Shown one piece after another: positions 46,104 through 57,315 of a stretch of DNA of 64,000 nt. Under the pieces are notes generated by a model that was given only the letters and a program-made list of their open reading frames with translations, was not told where the DNA came from and did no database searches. Numbering within the stretch: the first letter of the stretch is position 1; the number at the start of each line of letters is the position of its first letter. Made by a program: the position numbers and the translations under genes. Source of the stretch: Dipteris shenzhenensis (Eukaryota; Polypodiophyta; Polypodiopsida; Gleicheniales); the NCBI GenBank assembly GCA_047967505.1, contig CM106541.1. One strand, 5' to 3'.

Positions 46104-46450
46104 TGTTGAGATATGGTGCCATGAGCACATAGATTAAAAGGCAAAGGTATGTGATAAGGAAAGAATTAAAGTAGCCACCCTAGGATGTGGACTACATGAT
46201 GTGGAGATGTGGATTGAGGATATCCACAAGGAGAGATGTGGATGAGAGGATCACACATGTGTTGACTATTCAAAGGGCACTCTCTATATAAGAGGCCTAT
46301 CATGTATGGTTGAGAATAGCACATTGGAATAGATTGAGTGTTTCATACTTCCTGTCTCTCTCTCCATGGCCTTCCTTATTTGGTTTGATCCTCCATGATC
46401 TTTATGCTCATTAAGTGATAGATTAGGCTAGTACGATCCACACTTTCTCA
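46104..46450 (+). repeat. 3' LTR of element D
   Basis: Same as the 5' LTR apart from two transitions. Followed by GCATT. Confidence 0.95.
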
Positions 46451-47934
46451 GCATTGGTTCAATTGTAGCCAACTTATTAATATTTTGTGGGCAATGATCC
46501 AATGCAATGGCTATAGCCTCTTTATAACACTACAGACCCCATAAATTAGTGTAAGCAGGTTTTTACAAATGAAATCCTATGTTGTGTATAAAAGATAAGA
46601 TACTTCTTTTAGGAAAGATAGAACCACTTACAAGATGAGCTCTCTAAGAGTATGTTTAATAGAGTTGAAATAGAAGCACCCTTTGGTTGGTAGATGAAGT
46701 GCTACTAGACTCCTATGGTCACTACATTTGATGATTGTTACACAGGTTAGCATTTGGAGATTTAATAGAAATATTTCTCTCTTTATGTAGATCAAACGAG
46801 TAACCACTTACTTTGAATGGTAGGGGATGATCATAAGGGAAACTAATTTGAAATCACAAAAGGTGAACCATTTGGCAATATATTTTGGTGTGGTTCCCTA
46901 GGATTTCTCAATTTGAAGAAGATTGTTGGTCCACAATATGCACTAGTCCTTGAAGAGAATTGTGTAGCATTTTCTTGAGGAGACTGCAAACCAATGGGCT
47001 AGGCTAATTGAGAATGATATAAAAATATTTGGCTACCTTACGCAAATTGTAAAAATAAGAAACTTCTCCTTCCCTATGCCTTAGTGCATTTGGTGAAAGT
47101 CTCTAATTGAATATGAGTCCTCAAAACTAATAAATATAACTGGCCTCAATGTACTTAGACTTTGCAAAACTTGCATTTCTAAGTTTCCAATTTCTTCAAC
47201 TAGAGTAGAGGGTAGAACAGGCCTGCGCTCCTTCATTTGTGCTCTTCTTAGTTCTTCAAAAGCCATCTTTGCTCTAGTTGCTACACCGTGTATCACTTTT
47301 GTTATCTTCACCTCGTCTTACCTTGGAGTTCTCGCAGGTGGTATAAACAGAATGTCCCTCATCTTGATATCAAAACATTCTGTAGCTTAAATTAGCTTGA
47401 TGTATCTCCGACCTCACCAGTTTTAGGGTAGTCATAGCCTTGTTCATGATATTACGTAACCCTATGGCTATGGGAAACCATAAGCATTGTATCTTCAAAG
47501 AAATCTATTTAAAAATGTTATGCAGCCTCTTGCAATGCTCATATTGCTTTTCTCTACCACCAATAGCCAAGGCTGTGATCATCACAAACTTCCTTGACTA
47601 GCCTCTGCAAAGGTACTTTAGGAACACAAAACCCCATATCTTTCTTAGCTTTTCTCATCTCTCTTAGTACACTGAGCTTTTGTTTGAACTTCCTCTTTCT
47701 TGCTTGTTGCGGAAGGTGCATAGGCTTCCCTTTCGATGATTGAGCGGCTCGTCCTTTCATTGTTGTAGCCATTTCTGCTATATCGATGGACCAGGATCTT
47801 TCCTCCTAGCAGCTTTCTCCGTCCTTGCCATTGTTGTTGATGCTTAATTACTACTACACATTGAAAATAATAAAAAAGTACATCTAAGTCCCTCTATCTC
47901 TATCTCTATGTCTACCTCTCCCTCTCTCTCTCTG

Positions 47935-47983
<49 letters not shown>

Positions 47984-48425
47984 TTGACCCTGTCGCCTAT
48001 TTTTGTGCAAACCTCTCATACGCTTATGGTGTTCTCTCTCTCTCTCTCTTTCATGCTTTCTAACATTCTCTCCACAATCCTGGTGTGTCACAACTATGAA
48101 GTGTGCAACAAAATGTGATTTGGAGGATTGGGCAATTCCCAACCCTCTAAATCACATTCTTCTGCACATTTCTTAAATTAGAGGTTTTGGAGCACAAGGT
48201 TGGAGAGAGAGAGAGAGAGATTTGGCACTTTGAGGTTGCAAGGCTATGAAAAAAGCTATCTCACAAGGCAAGGCAGTCGAGATTCCCAAGAACTCTAGTC
48301 GCAATCCAATAGCAAGGCATCAAAGAACTCTAGTCAGTTCACTCTCTGGTCGCAAGCGCTCTAGTCGCAAGAAATTTGTCATTAAAAAACTGAACAAAAC
48401 TTCATAGAGAAATCTCCCTCCCTCC

Positions 48426-48462
<37 letters not shown>

Positions 48463-48647
48463 ATGCTTCCCAACCTTTGATGAGCACCCTGGCCTCACAA
48501 ATATGTAGAACTAAGGATTGTGCAAAAGACTGCGATTTTGGAGGGTTGGGAAATGCCCAACCCTCCAAATGGCATTCTTTTGCATACTTTCCTGAATTGC
48601 ATGTTTTGGAGCCCTACTTGTGCCGAGGGTGTTGGGGGGGGAGGGGG

Positions 48648-48687
<40 letters not shown>

Positions 48688-49271
48688 GGGGGGGGGGGGA
48701 GGGAGGCAGGGAGGGAGGGAGGGAGGGAGGGAGAGAGAGTATTTGGCACCAGATGGAGAGCAATAGATCGACCACACCAATGGAGAACTGGAGCGAGCAT
48801 GCTTATGGAAAATGTGAGGGGGAAGGGGTGGGGATCCAAAGGACAGGGGATCGACGTAAACATGTTAGGCAGGGAATACCTACTATAATAAGATGTTGTA
48901 GCCTTGGTATGTACGCCCTTAACCATTATAGCCTCTGTTTGTGTGCCCCGTAAACTTCGCACGTGAGATTTTAAGGGGGTAGGTGGCTACTATTTAGGGA
49001 TTCTAGCCATCACATTCATGCCATTGTAAACCATTTGCCATGTAGCCCCTCGCCCTCCTACATCCTTCAAAAATTGTCTGTGATCTGCGTACCCCTTCGT
49101 GAGCCCCTTCTTGTCCTACACGTGCCTACCTCTGTGAGCCCCGTTCTCGTCTTACGTGTGCCTACCTCTGTAAGTAAATCTTCCGATCCGTCCTCTGCAT
49201 GCTCTCTCCCTCAGAATGCACTTCCGACCAAAATTCCATGGAGCAAAGAGGAGATGGAGAGCTGTGACCAA

Positions 49272-49275
<4 letters not shown>

Positions 49276-49325
<50 letters not shown>
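49276..49325. repeat. (CT)n microsatellite
   Basis: About 50 bases of CT, followed by C-rich sequence and a second shorter CT run. Source of several false Arg/Glu and Ser/Leu frames. Confidence 0.95.
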
Positions 49326-49329
<4 letters not shown>

Positions 49330-49714
49330 TCGCCCCCCCCTCCCCCCAAAAATTCTCTCTCTCTCTCTCTCCCCTCCACAACCTAGGCTCCATAATACAT
49401 AAGAAAAGTATGCAAAAGAATGCGATTTTGAGGGTTGGTAATTTCCCAACCCTCCAAATTGCATTCTTTTGCACATTTCCTATTATTAATCTTAGTGAGG
49501 TGAGGGTTGTCCAAGAACAACAGACTTTTCTCTCTCTCTCTCTCTCTCATCCTTTCAACTCCCTTTTGGCTATCCCTTACCTACCAAATATACAAATAAA
49601 TAACTGTGCACTAGATGCAATTTGGAGGGTTGGGAAATCCGAATCGCATTTTATTGCACAATTATTTTATTGCATATTTGGTGGGTTAAGAATAGCTAGA
49701 ATTGATATGAAAGC

Positions 49715-49715
<1 letters not shown>

Positions 49716-49771
<56 letters not shown>
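49716..49771. repeat. (GA)n microsatellite
   Basis: About 55 bases of GA directly after GAAAGCATGA, the right end of the fourth palindrome unit. Confidence 0.95.
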
Positions 49772-49774
<3 letters not shown>

Positions 49775-50040
49775 TACTTAGTTGAGGATCTCCACAAAAT
49801 GAGAGGATGGAAATTTCATTGACATCATAATTTGAGTGCTCTATCTATCCATAGTCTTTGTCACGTGCATCTTCAGTGATTTGGCTTCATTCTAATTAGT
49901 GCTTCTTAGTTCACATATAGTCTTTTTTTGGGTCTATATTCATGAATTTACTCTTTGTTTACATTTCCTAAAATTCACATGGGAATCTTGATTGTGAGGA
50001 GTTTTTTGTTTGTTTGTGCTTTCTCCATGCCTATATTATA

Positions 50041-50080
<40 letters not shown>

Positions 50081-50229
50081 CCTAACCGTGGGCTTTAACT
50101 ACAACCAACTAGAAAAGTGTGCCTAGGTTGTGTCTAGGTTAAGTTGAATAAGCCAAATGCTTCAGAATCATGGCATTACTTAACAAACTAGTACATCACC
50201 TGTGCGTTGCCGCGTGTTACTAAGGAGCC

Positions 50230-50850
50230 TTTTTTTAATGGCTTTTGACGTATGTGAAGGTTTGGCAATGGCGACCAGACATGGACTGCTGCTCAAAGAT
50301 TGCCAAATAGTCCATGTGCAAGGCCAAGACTCTGTGGCCCATATGGGATATGCACGCCGAATGCAGACGAGATTCACTACTCCTGTGAATGCCCACAAGG
50401 TTTTCAAGCGACGACTACTTCTTGAATCCAGTCGCCATAGAGCAAACATGCATAGCTAATTGCGATGACGAACCCCATTGCATGGCTGCTGTGTTTAGTA
50501 AGTCTAATGGTTGTTTTTTGAAGACTCTAGGACAAATGCACAATGGAAACGTGCTTGTCTCGAAAACTGTAACGTACCTTAAGGTTGCCCTCTCCGGGTC
50601 TCCCTCAAATAATTCCTAGACTCGGCCATCACCCACATCGATCATCCAAACCGCGCATCTATCAAAATCCGCAACTGTCGACGTTGCAAGCGTCATAGCC
50701 TTTGCCATGGCTCTCAGCTTGGGCAACCTCGGATGATTGTTATCTGCATGAGGAATGCACACCCTCCATCATGCACTGCAACATCAAGCCTAAGAACATC
50801 CTTCTGATGTATCGTTCTCTGAAAATTGGGAGCGATCACAGGGCTGCTCC
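50230..50850 (+). pseudogene. G-type lectin S-receptor-like kinase fragments
   Basis: In order, with frame changes: VWQWRPDMDCCSK, an EGF-like piece GICTPNADEIHYSCECPQGF (about 50345-50405), a PAN-like piece ANCDDEPHCMAAVFSK with NGCFLKTLGQ (about 50455-50545), a stretch that may be the membrane segment (SVIAFAMALS), and a kinase piece YLHEECTPSIMHCNIKPKN (about 50740-50800). The catalytic HRD Asp is Asn (HCNIKPKN). The order EGF-PAN-TM-kinase is that of plant G-type lectin receptor kinases. Most of the kinase is deleted. Confidence 0.72.
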
Positions 50851-50929
50851 ATCTTGGAGCCGCGGAGCTCAAGGTGCTCATTCGCACAGATTTGGAAATT
50901 GTTGTCAAGAGATGCTTTGAATTCATTGC

Positions 50930-53900
50930 CGTCCCCTAGATCCGACGAGCTCTCCCCTTGTGCCCCTGTTCTCGAATCCTTCGATCAATCTTTTTGAGGT
51001 TTATCCCTCTTTGATGATTCTCTCTTCTCCCCCTCAACTCAACCCTCCCTCCCCAATAGATACTTCCCAAGATTTGTGACATACCCTCTTCTTGCTTGTA
51101 GCTCATCATCCATGTCCAATGCCTCCTTCTCCGAGTCCACACCAGGTTACTCTCCCAAAAACGACTCGATTGAAGATCCTCTGGATGACCCTTGTTGAAT
51201 TGGGGACTTCCTCTTGACCCCTTGGGTGTGGCCTACGAATTGGGATCATGTTCCCCTACGAACTGGGATTGTGGAAGAGCAAAGTGGGAATCAAGAAGAG
51301 GGAGGAATGAAATGATGTGATGGTTGAAACTGATTTTTGTCATCCTCTGGCCCAAACGATCCAACGCCTCACATTTATCAAATTAAATCCAAGGGCCCAC
51401 CTTTCTCTAATAGTCCTCCCCCAAAGCTCTCCTTAAAGAGAAAAAGATAATTGATACCTTTCAACCTATATGGGTTTGTACATACAAGCTCCTTTTATGT
51501 CAATCACGTGTTTTTTTGTCTTTGCATGCATTCTATTTCTACACGGAATCAAATTTCGAATCTGCCAAAAAAGTATCGTTCCCAAGCAATGCTCTGAATA
51601 GGGGGGCTATCTAAGGAAAGTAAGAGGGGTGAAAAGGAAGGGGTCATTAATCTAAGATACATCAAAAACTTAATGAAGTTTCTAGATGGAGGTCAAAGTC
51701 TTCTTAAAAGTTTTGTGTAAATGGGACGCTCCCGACTGCTTTCCTCTCCATGCTCGAAGTTGCATCTCCCTTCCTTCATGTCGTCATGCCTCCTTCGCCA
51801 TCCCCTTTTGGGCACCTGAGGTGATTATCGCACTGTTCCTCTCAGCCTGCTTCCATCTGCCTCCTAATTTTCAAGCTCCCCCTTGGCCCCCTTTCCTCCC
51901 TTTGCTTCGCCAATCGTTGCGCCTCACCGATTGTTGTGCCCCCTTTTCTCTGCCTTGTAATTTTCAAGCCCCCCCCAATCACGATGCCCCCCTTTCCTTT
52001 GCCAATTGTTGTGCCTCACCAATTGCATGTGTATCTCTCCTCTTCGCTCCGCTCAGCCCCCTTTCTTACCTCGTAATTATCAAGCCCACCCCCTTTCCTA
52101 CCTTTGCCTCGCTAGTCGTCGTGCCTTAAAAATGGAGGGGAGACCGAATAGGGTAGGTAGGGTATGGCCACAACAAAGGAGAGAGGGAACATGGTAAGTC
52201 AAGCGAAGGGAGTGAGCAGAGGGAGGGATGACCCGCACAAGGTAGGAAGGTGCACGATGGAGGGAGGCACGGCCGAGGAGGGGGTAGCTAGCGAGACAGA
52301 AGGGAAGGGCAAACCTTTGGGTCTAATTGTTGCAAGGTCTGGGGTAGGGGTTGGTGAAGATTAATGTCTACATTAGGTTAATTTAGATTAATGTACAGAA
52401 GGGGTTTTAGCTTAGGTTAATGTTTTAATTTTTTGAGTGAAAGATCTAAATTTCGTAACTTTTGTTAACCAGATCCCAACTTCTGAATCTCAAGATGAAT
52501 GAAACACAAAATTACAAACCTAGTGCAACAAATTCCGTGTTATTCCGATGTTTAGATTAATTTAAGAATTTTGTAGACCAACATTGTGGTGTTCATAGAA
52601 AGCCTGCAAACTATATACAATGAACCTGTAACATTTTCATTTTCAGGATATTAAATATTTTCTTGTAAAAACTGTAAAACTTTAAGCAATTTAGTTATAT
52701 TTTAGCTAAAAGGTAAGCAAATTCTCAAGAAAAACCGTCAAAATTTGAAACCCCAAGTTTTATGAGAAAAATGTTTTATGTGAACTCTGGTCATGCTTTG
52801 TTTTGTCGGGTCTTTCAAAGTTTGCCGGCTGACGACCTGCTGTAAAGGGTCTTCTCTGAAAGGTCCAACAACGAAATTGCCGAATGTTCCCGCAATGTGC
52901 TATGCCAAGCACAAGAGGGCATGGCCGAGCATACGTTCCCACTCGATCTCGCCACTCATGGATCTCGGAAAATTCTCACAAAATCAGAGCCATGGACCAT
53001 GGAGCTGGAGCACCCTGACAAAATCTGAAGCTGGGATCAAAGCAAACCGTAATGCTCGGCGGGCAAGTCGAAAAAAAGTCTCTCCAAAGGAGCATTTCAA
53101 TGCCACCGAAGATTTCCTACCAATGCATGGCATGGACATTGGCTGCTCGTTCTGGCATCATCCTTCACTGTAGTGATTGCTCTTCCGTCTTCGAATGCAG
53201 TTTGGGACGAATTGAAGAGCACCTGTGATTATGTGGATGTGGTTCTACAAACGACTATTGTTTGATCTGCAATTGTTCCCATGTCGGTTGGGTACCAGAC
53301 TTTCTGGATCGATGACAATAACTCTAGATGATATTACCATTACTGGTATCCAAATTCCTCCTCACTTCCCGCTTCTTGGCGAGCTTTTGCCACTAATCGA
53401 AACGGTCTCACGACTTCCTACACTCATAGGTAAGATTCTTCACAAAGATACGCTATGAGAAGGGAGACGGAATCCACAATAAATGCTTTCATCTACAGCC
53501 TTCTTCATAATTCCAAGAATAACAAATGCAACGGATGGTCTGATAATCGTCAAACGTTTTGCCAACTTCAACTAGAGACCATCGTTCCAAGAATTCTTCG
53601 TACAAGTAACCAAGCTAACATGTCGACGTCTGATGCAACTCAAGGCCATGATCAACCCTTTCCCTCGTAGGGGAAAAGGGCTCAAACCTTCAACAAAGAG
53701 ATAGCATGCACCAACAAACTCACACCTCAAGGCTCCTCTCATTCGTATGCCTGCTTAGCAGCTGGGTAGAGTGTAGTAGCATCAATTAATCTTACAAATA
53801 TTCTCTTTCCCATGGCCTCAAAAAAAAAAAAGCCAAATTGCATTTTACAAAAGGATACATTCATACACTTGATAAACTTATCCAGACTGCATGGCAAATT

Positions 53901-55700
53901 CGTTCCACTTCTCTTACAAGTCTCAATTGAATGTACTAAGGCAAATTGTATTTTTAAAGTGCATTCTTAGGTATTGTTGATCTACAACCCCTCAATCCGC
54001 CTTTTTGTATGGGAGAGTTGTGCCTTCTTTGATTGTCTTTTCTTTGAAATCCTTGCTCCAACAACCATTGGCCTTCAAAATTCATCAGCAGCAGGCTCTA
54101 GGCATGGACTTTATGGCACACTAATCCAATAGTCACAAAATGCAGCATTTGTACTCCGACTAATCTATTCAACTTATGAGATTATAGGGTCCGATGAGAG
54201 AGTCAGTCTTTTCTGCATGGGGTGGGGTCCACGCAGTTTATATGCGTTCTCAGAGGCTGTAGAATTGTCTCCATGTCTGACACTAAAATTCTGTTGTTCT
54301 CTTATCGGGCTTGCTAGTAGTTATATAATTCCTCGCCAGAACCTGCTAGCTTCTGAAGACACTTCCTTTTTCTAGGGAAAGCAAGGACCGGCGTAGCATT
54401 TGCAGCGGCTTACGCTGGGTCATCTGTACAAGCAGAGCACTTAAATCACAATATTACTTCCAATTATGGAGCCAAAAAACATGGCAAAATTGCCCCTTTA
54501 CAAAAACTGAATACCTTACTATGCATAACTAACTCATATAGTCCTCGTGGCAAAATAGTCCAAGAGATTCCCAAGTATAAGGACTATAAGGCAAATTGTA
54601 ATGAACACCTGAATTTTTAAATACATACTTCTAACCCTCACCCTTATGCAATTAATCTACTAGTCACTAGATGCAGTATGATGCAGTATATGGAGTAGGA
54701 CTCATCAATTCAACCCTGGAGAGCAGAGGGGCCAGGTGCCAGAGTAACAGCAATGCTCTGCCTCCAAAATGTCATGCAGACACCATAACAATTTCAAGTA
54801 AAAGTTTGCCCACTTATAGGGAAGCTTTTAATTCCTGAAAACCCCCTATATCACAAGGCCTAATCTTTAAAAAATAAGGGTGGCATGCTATTATCTTAAG
54901 GAGAGAGGTTCAATACCACGAACAAATCAATTTAGCACAGAGCTTCAAACCCATGGCCACTTACGATAAATCAAAACAGCAGATGGCATCAGTGTCTTTT
55001 TCCCGTGCTATCCAACATGTATAAGGCTTGTAAGTCACACGACCAGTCATTCATGATCAAGCTACAGCAAACGCTGTACACCGACCAGCCATGTCTAAAA
55101 GAAAATTATAAACTGAAGTTAGGTGACAATCAAACCATCACTGAAGAGAAAACGTGAGCCGACACAAACTGAACCTTTCTTAGGCAGCACATACCAGCCT
55201 CCATCCATGGAGCAGAAAAACTAGACTTGGGAAATAACTTTACAGCGCAAAATACAGCAGAACAATGAGGATCGAGTGACACATAAAATCACGTGCTAAG
55301 GCTTACAAGAAAGGCCAGCATACTAATCTTTAGACCCAATTGGCAATGCTATCCCAGAAACCACTATACCATCATCAAAGTATGGGGCTTGCTAGAACTA
55401 GCGAGAATAATGTCATGGCTTTAGTTGGATGTAGAACTCCAATATTTACACACAAGCACTGAGGCCCCATACAGAAATTCTATTAATAAAAGCAGAGATG
55501 ACACTCTTGTCACTGGAGAGAACAAGCTCTTCTTCAGCTGTAGAACCCACCATCCGCAGGTTTGAGCTTAGTAGAAGACACACTCGTTTGAAAATCTTAC
55601 ACAAACATTCTGATACCTTAAGGCTATCAAAATACTGTAGCTACATGCTGCAATCAATAACTGAAATATAATATATCGGTTCATTAATAGTCGCAATTAT
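50930..55700. other. Gap without recognised genes
   Basis: Short ORFs only. 51690-52140 is CT/C-rich. 53100-53460 holds a hydrophobic stretch that could be a signal peptide (LLVLASSFTVVIALP), but it is not followed by a domain that I know. Confidence 0.5.
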
Positions 55701-55726
55701 CATTTCAATGCCGCTTTAGTTGCATG

Positions 55727-56145
55727 TACAGAAAATAAACCTACAGTCTTAATACGCAAGCACTGACAAGGCCCCATACAGAGAGCCACCATTATCATAT
55801 CACTGCATTTTTAGTAGCATTTACAGAATAAAAAACCATACATTAATGCACAAGCACTGACAAGGCCCCGTACAGAGAGACTAATAGAAGCAGACTTGAC
55901 CCACAGAGAGCCACCATTATCATGTCACTGCCTCTTTAGTAGCATTTACAGAATAAAAAACTATACATTAATGCACAAGCACTGACAAGGCCCCGTACAG
56001 AGAGAGCAGACTTGACCCTCTTGTCACCAAAAATACCAAATTCTTACTCAGCTGCAGAAGCCAGTAATCTGAATTAGAAGCTGCCGAAGCCAGTAATCTG
56101 AGTTTGAAGCTGCAGAAGCCAGTAATCTGAGTTTGAAGAGCTAAC
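55727..56145. repeat. Local tandem repeats
   Basis: A block around AAGCACTGACAAGGCCCCGT occurs at about 55760, 55850 and 55977 (an earlier relic is at 55455), and GCAGAAGCCAGTAATCTGA-like 29-bp units follow three times at 56053-56140. Probably replication slippage in non-coding DNA. Confidence 0.8.
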
Positions 56146-57315
56146 AACAAAGTCCACTACATTAAAACCTTACACTATACAATTCAACATAAAAGACAGG
56201 CCAACAGAGCTCTTGTTTAATCCAATGTTGCCAATGCAATAGATGCATTCGAAGTGGGCTTCAACGACCAATGTCACCAGCTTTCAACCACACTAGCTGG
56301 CCTATTATCTAGCACAAACAGATTACCGAGAGGTCTTCCAAGAAAGTGCATTCTGGAAAAACATCGGTCCTTGCCACCAGGCCTCTTGCCAAGCGCAAAG
56401 AGATGAACAAGTTTCTTCCGAAAAAATGCATTACGACAAACGGTGCATCAAAAGGTACAAACACTTTCCCTGAAAGTTCCACGAGTGAGCCTGATGAACA
56501 CATCAGACAAAAATCCCCCCACCCTTAACACAGGAGTGAAAGCCTCCACTGCAGGAGCACCAAGTAAGAACTGACCTAGATCCCTTATCCACTTCACAAA
56601 CATAAGGTATTCACCAAAAAAAGACACAAAGAAATATGTTCATCCTGCAGAAACCTATAAACCAGGTCCTTGTGTTCCAGATAGTTTATTACCACCTGGG
56701 AAGTTTACTGTACAGCATACAGGGGAAATGGTGATGAGGATTAAATCTTTTTATTTTGCATAAAAACACCACACACAGATCAAGGTTGCTCTGCTAACAC
56801 ATCCTATAAATTTCATGCTTTGAAAATGGCACGATTATTTTTTGCCAAAAAAAATGGCACGAGTGCCAACAACAAAGTTTTCAAATGCGCCAACTTACCC
56901 CGGAGCTGCAAACTACTGGCTAAATGGGAACACGTCAATTATTAACATCATTCTTAAGTCATTCAAATTCTGGTCAGTCCTTAAAAGTGGACTTCTGAGA
57001 GATGCTAGCACGAGCATACATACTGAACCTATGTACACCAGGCACTGCCATCAGCAAGCCGCACAAGAGCAGCTTCCAAATGATAGTAGACAGGCGGAGC
57101 AAAAATTGTATAACATAAAGAATTAATTTTACCTTTCAGCATCACTAAAATGAGGCTCCCAAGCTCTCTAAGAGGGCAGTCTCACACAAAAGAGCCGCCT
57201 TTTCATCTTTGGGAACCCAATGAAGGGCAGAATCAAACCCAGGTACCTAAGGAAGATGTTACATGGCATGGAGCCCTCCCTGGGATCGAAATCCCAGGAG
57301 CTGAGCCGAGGTTTA

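Larger units (their letters stand above)
43536..46450 (+). mobile_element. Young non-autonomous LTR retrotransposon D
   Basis: Two 347-bp LTRs (43536-43882 and 46104-46450) differ at only two positions by eye. Primer site TGGTATCAGAGC at 43883-43894, polypurine tract AAGGGGAGG at 46095-46103, exact target duplication GCATT (43531-43535 and 46451-46455). The 2.2-kb interior has no Gag or Pol motifs, so the element must use proteins of another copia element. It sits in an exon of H3/Ulp1 copy 2. Orientation is taken from primer site and purine tract. Confidence 0.95.
43143..47831 (-). pseudogene. Histone H3-fold plus Ulp1-like gene, copy 2, split by element D
   Basis: Starts MARTEKAARRKDPGPSI (47831), then after a shift SSKGKPMHLPQQARKRKF, LREMRKAKKDMGFCVPK and PLQRLVKEV. 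DFFEDTMLMVSHSHRVT (about 47455-47505) is the H3 alpha-2/loop/alpha-3 block. The added tail KMRDILFIPPARTPR and 47311-47081 (MKITKVIHGVATRA) also match copy 1. Ulp1 exons follow at 46983-46812 (KWFTFCDFKL, MIIPYHSK), 46721-46632 (DHRSLVALHL, FYFNSIKH), 46529 to the D insertion (IALDHC, IEPM), and 43403-43339 beyond D (VEGSHQYQVYF). Exon lengths 172, 90 and 65 compare with 171, 90 and 67 in copy 1. The catalytic Cys is Tyr here. Stops and shifts show it is dead. The gene continues toward element B and is lost there. Confidence 0.72.
47832..49780. repeat. Cluster of palindromes flanked by CT/GA microsatellites
   Basis: Four related hairpins at 48103-48167, 48520-48584, 49411-49474 and 49606-49659. 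Their arms are of the form GTGCAAAAGAATGCGATTTG, then GGAGGGTTGGG, with the inverted copy right after. They are bounded by CT runs on one side and GA (or, for the third, CT) runs on the other. The fourth unit folds back over about 240 bp, including CTCATCCTTTCA at the left and GAAAGCATGAGAG at the right. Confidence 0.85.

Noticed and set aside
48477-49476. Long frames rich in Arg/Glu or Ser/Leu on both strands
   Set aside because: They are translations of CT/GA microsatellites and of the palindromes; no start context or domain.
52793-53670. Signal-peptide-like stretch as a secreted protein gene
   Set aside because: Frames are broken on both sides, and no domain or splice structure supports a gene.
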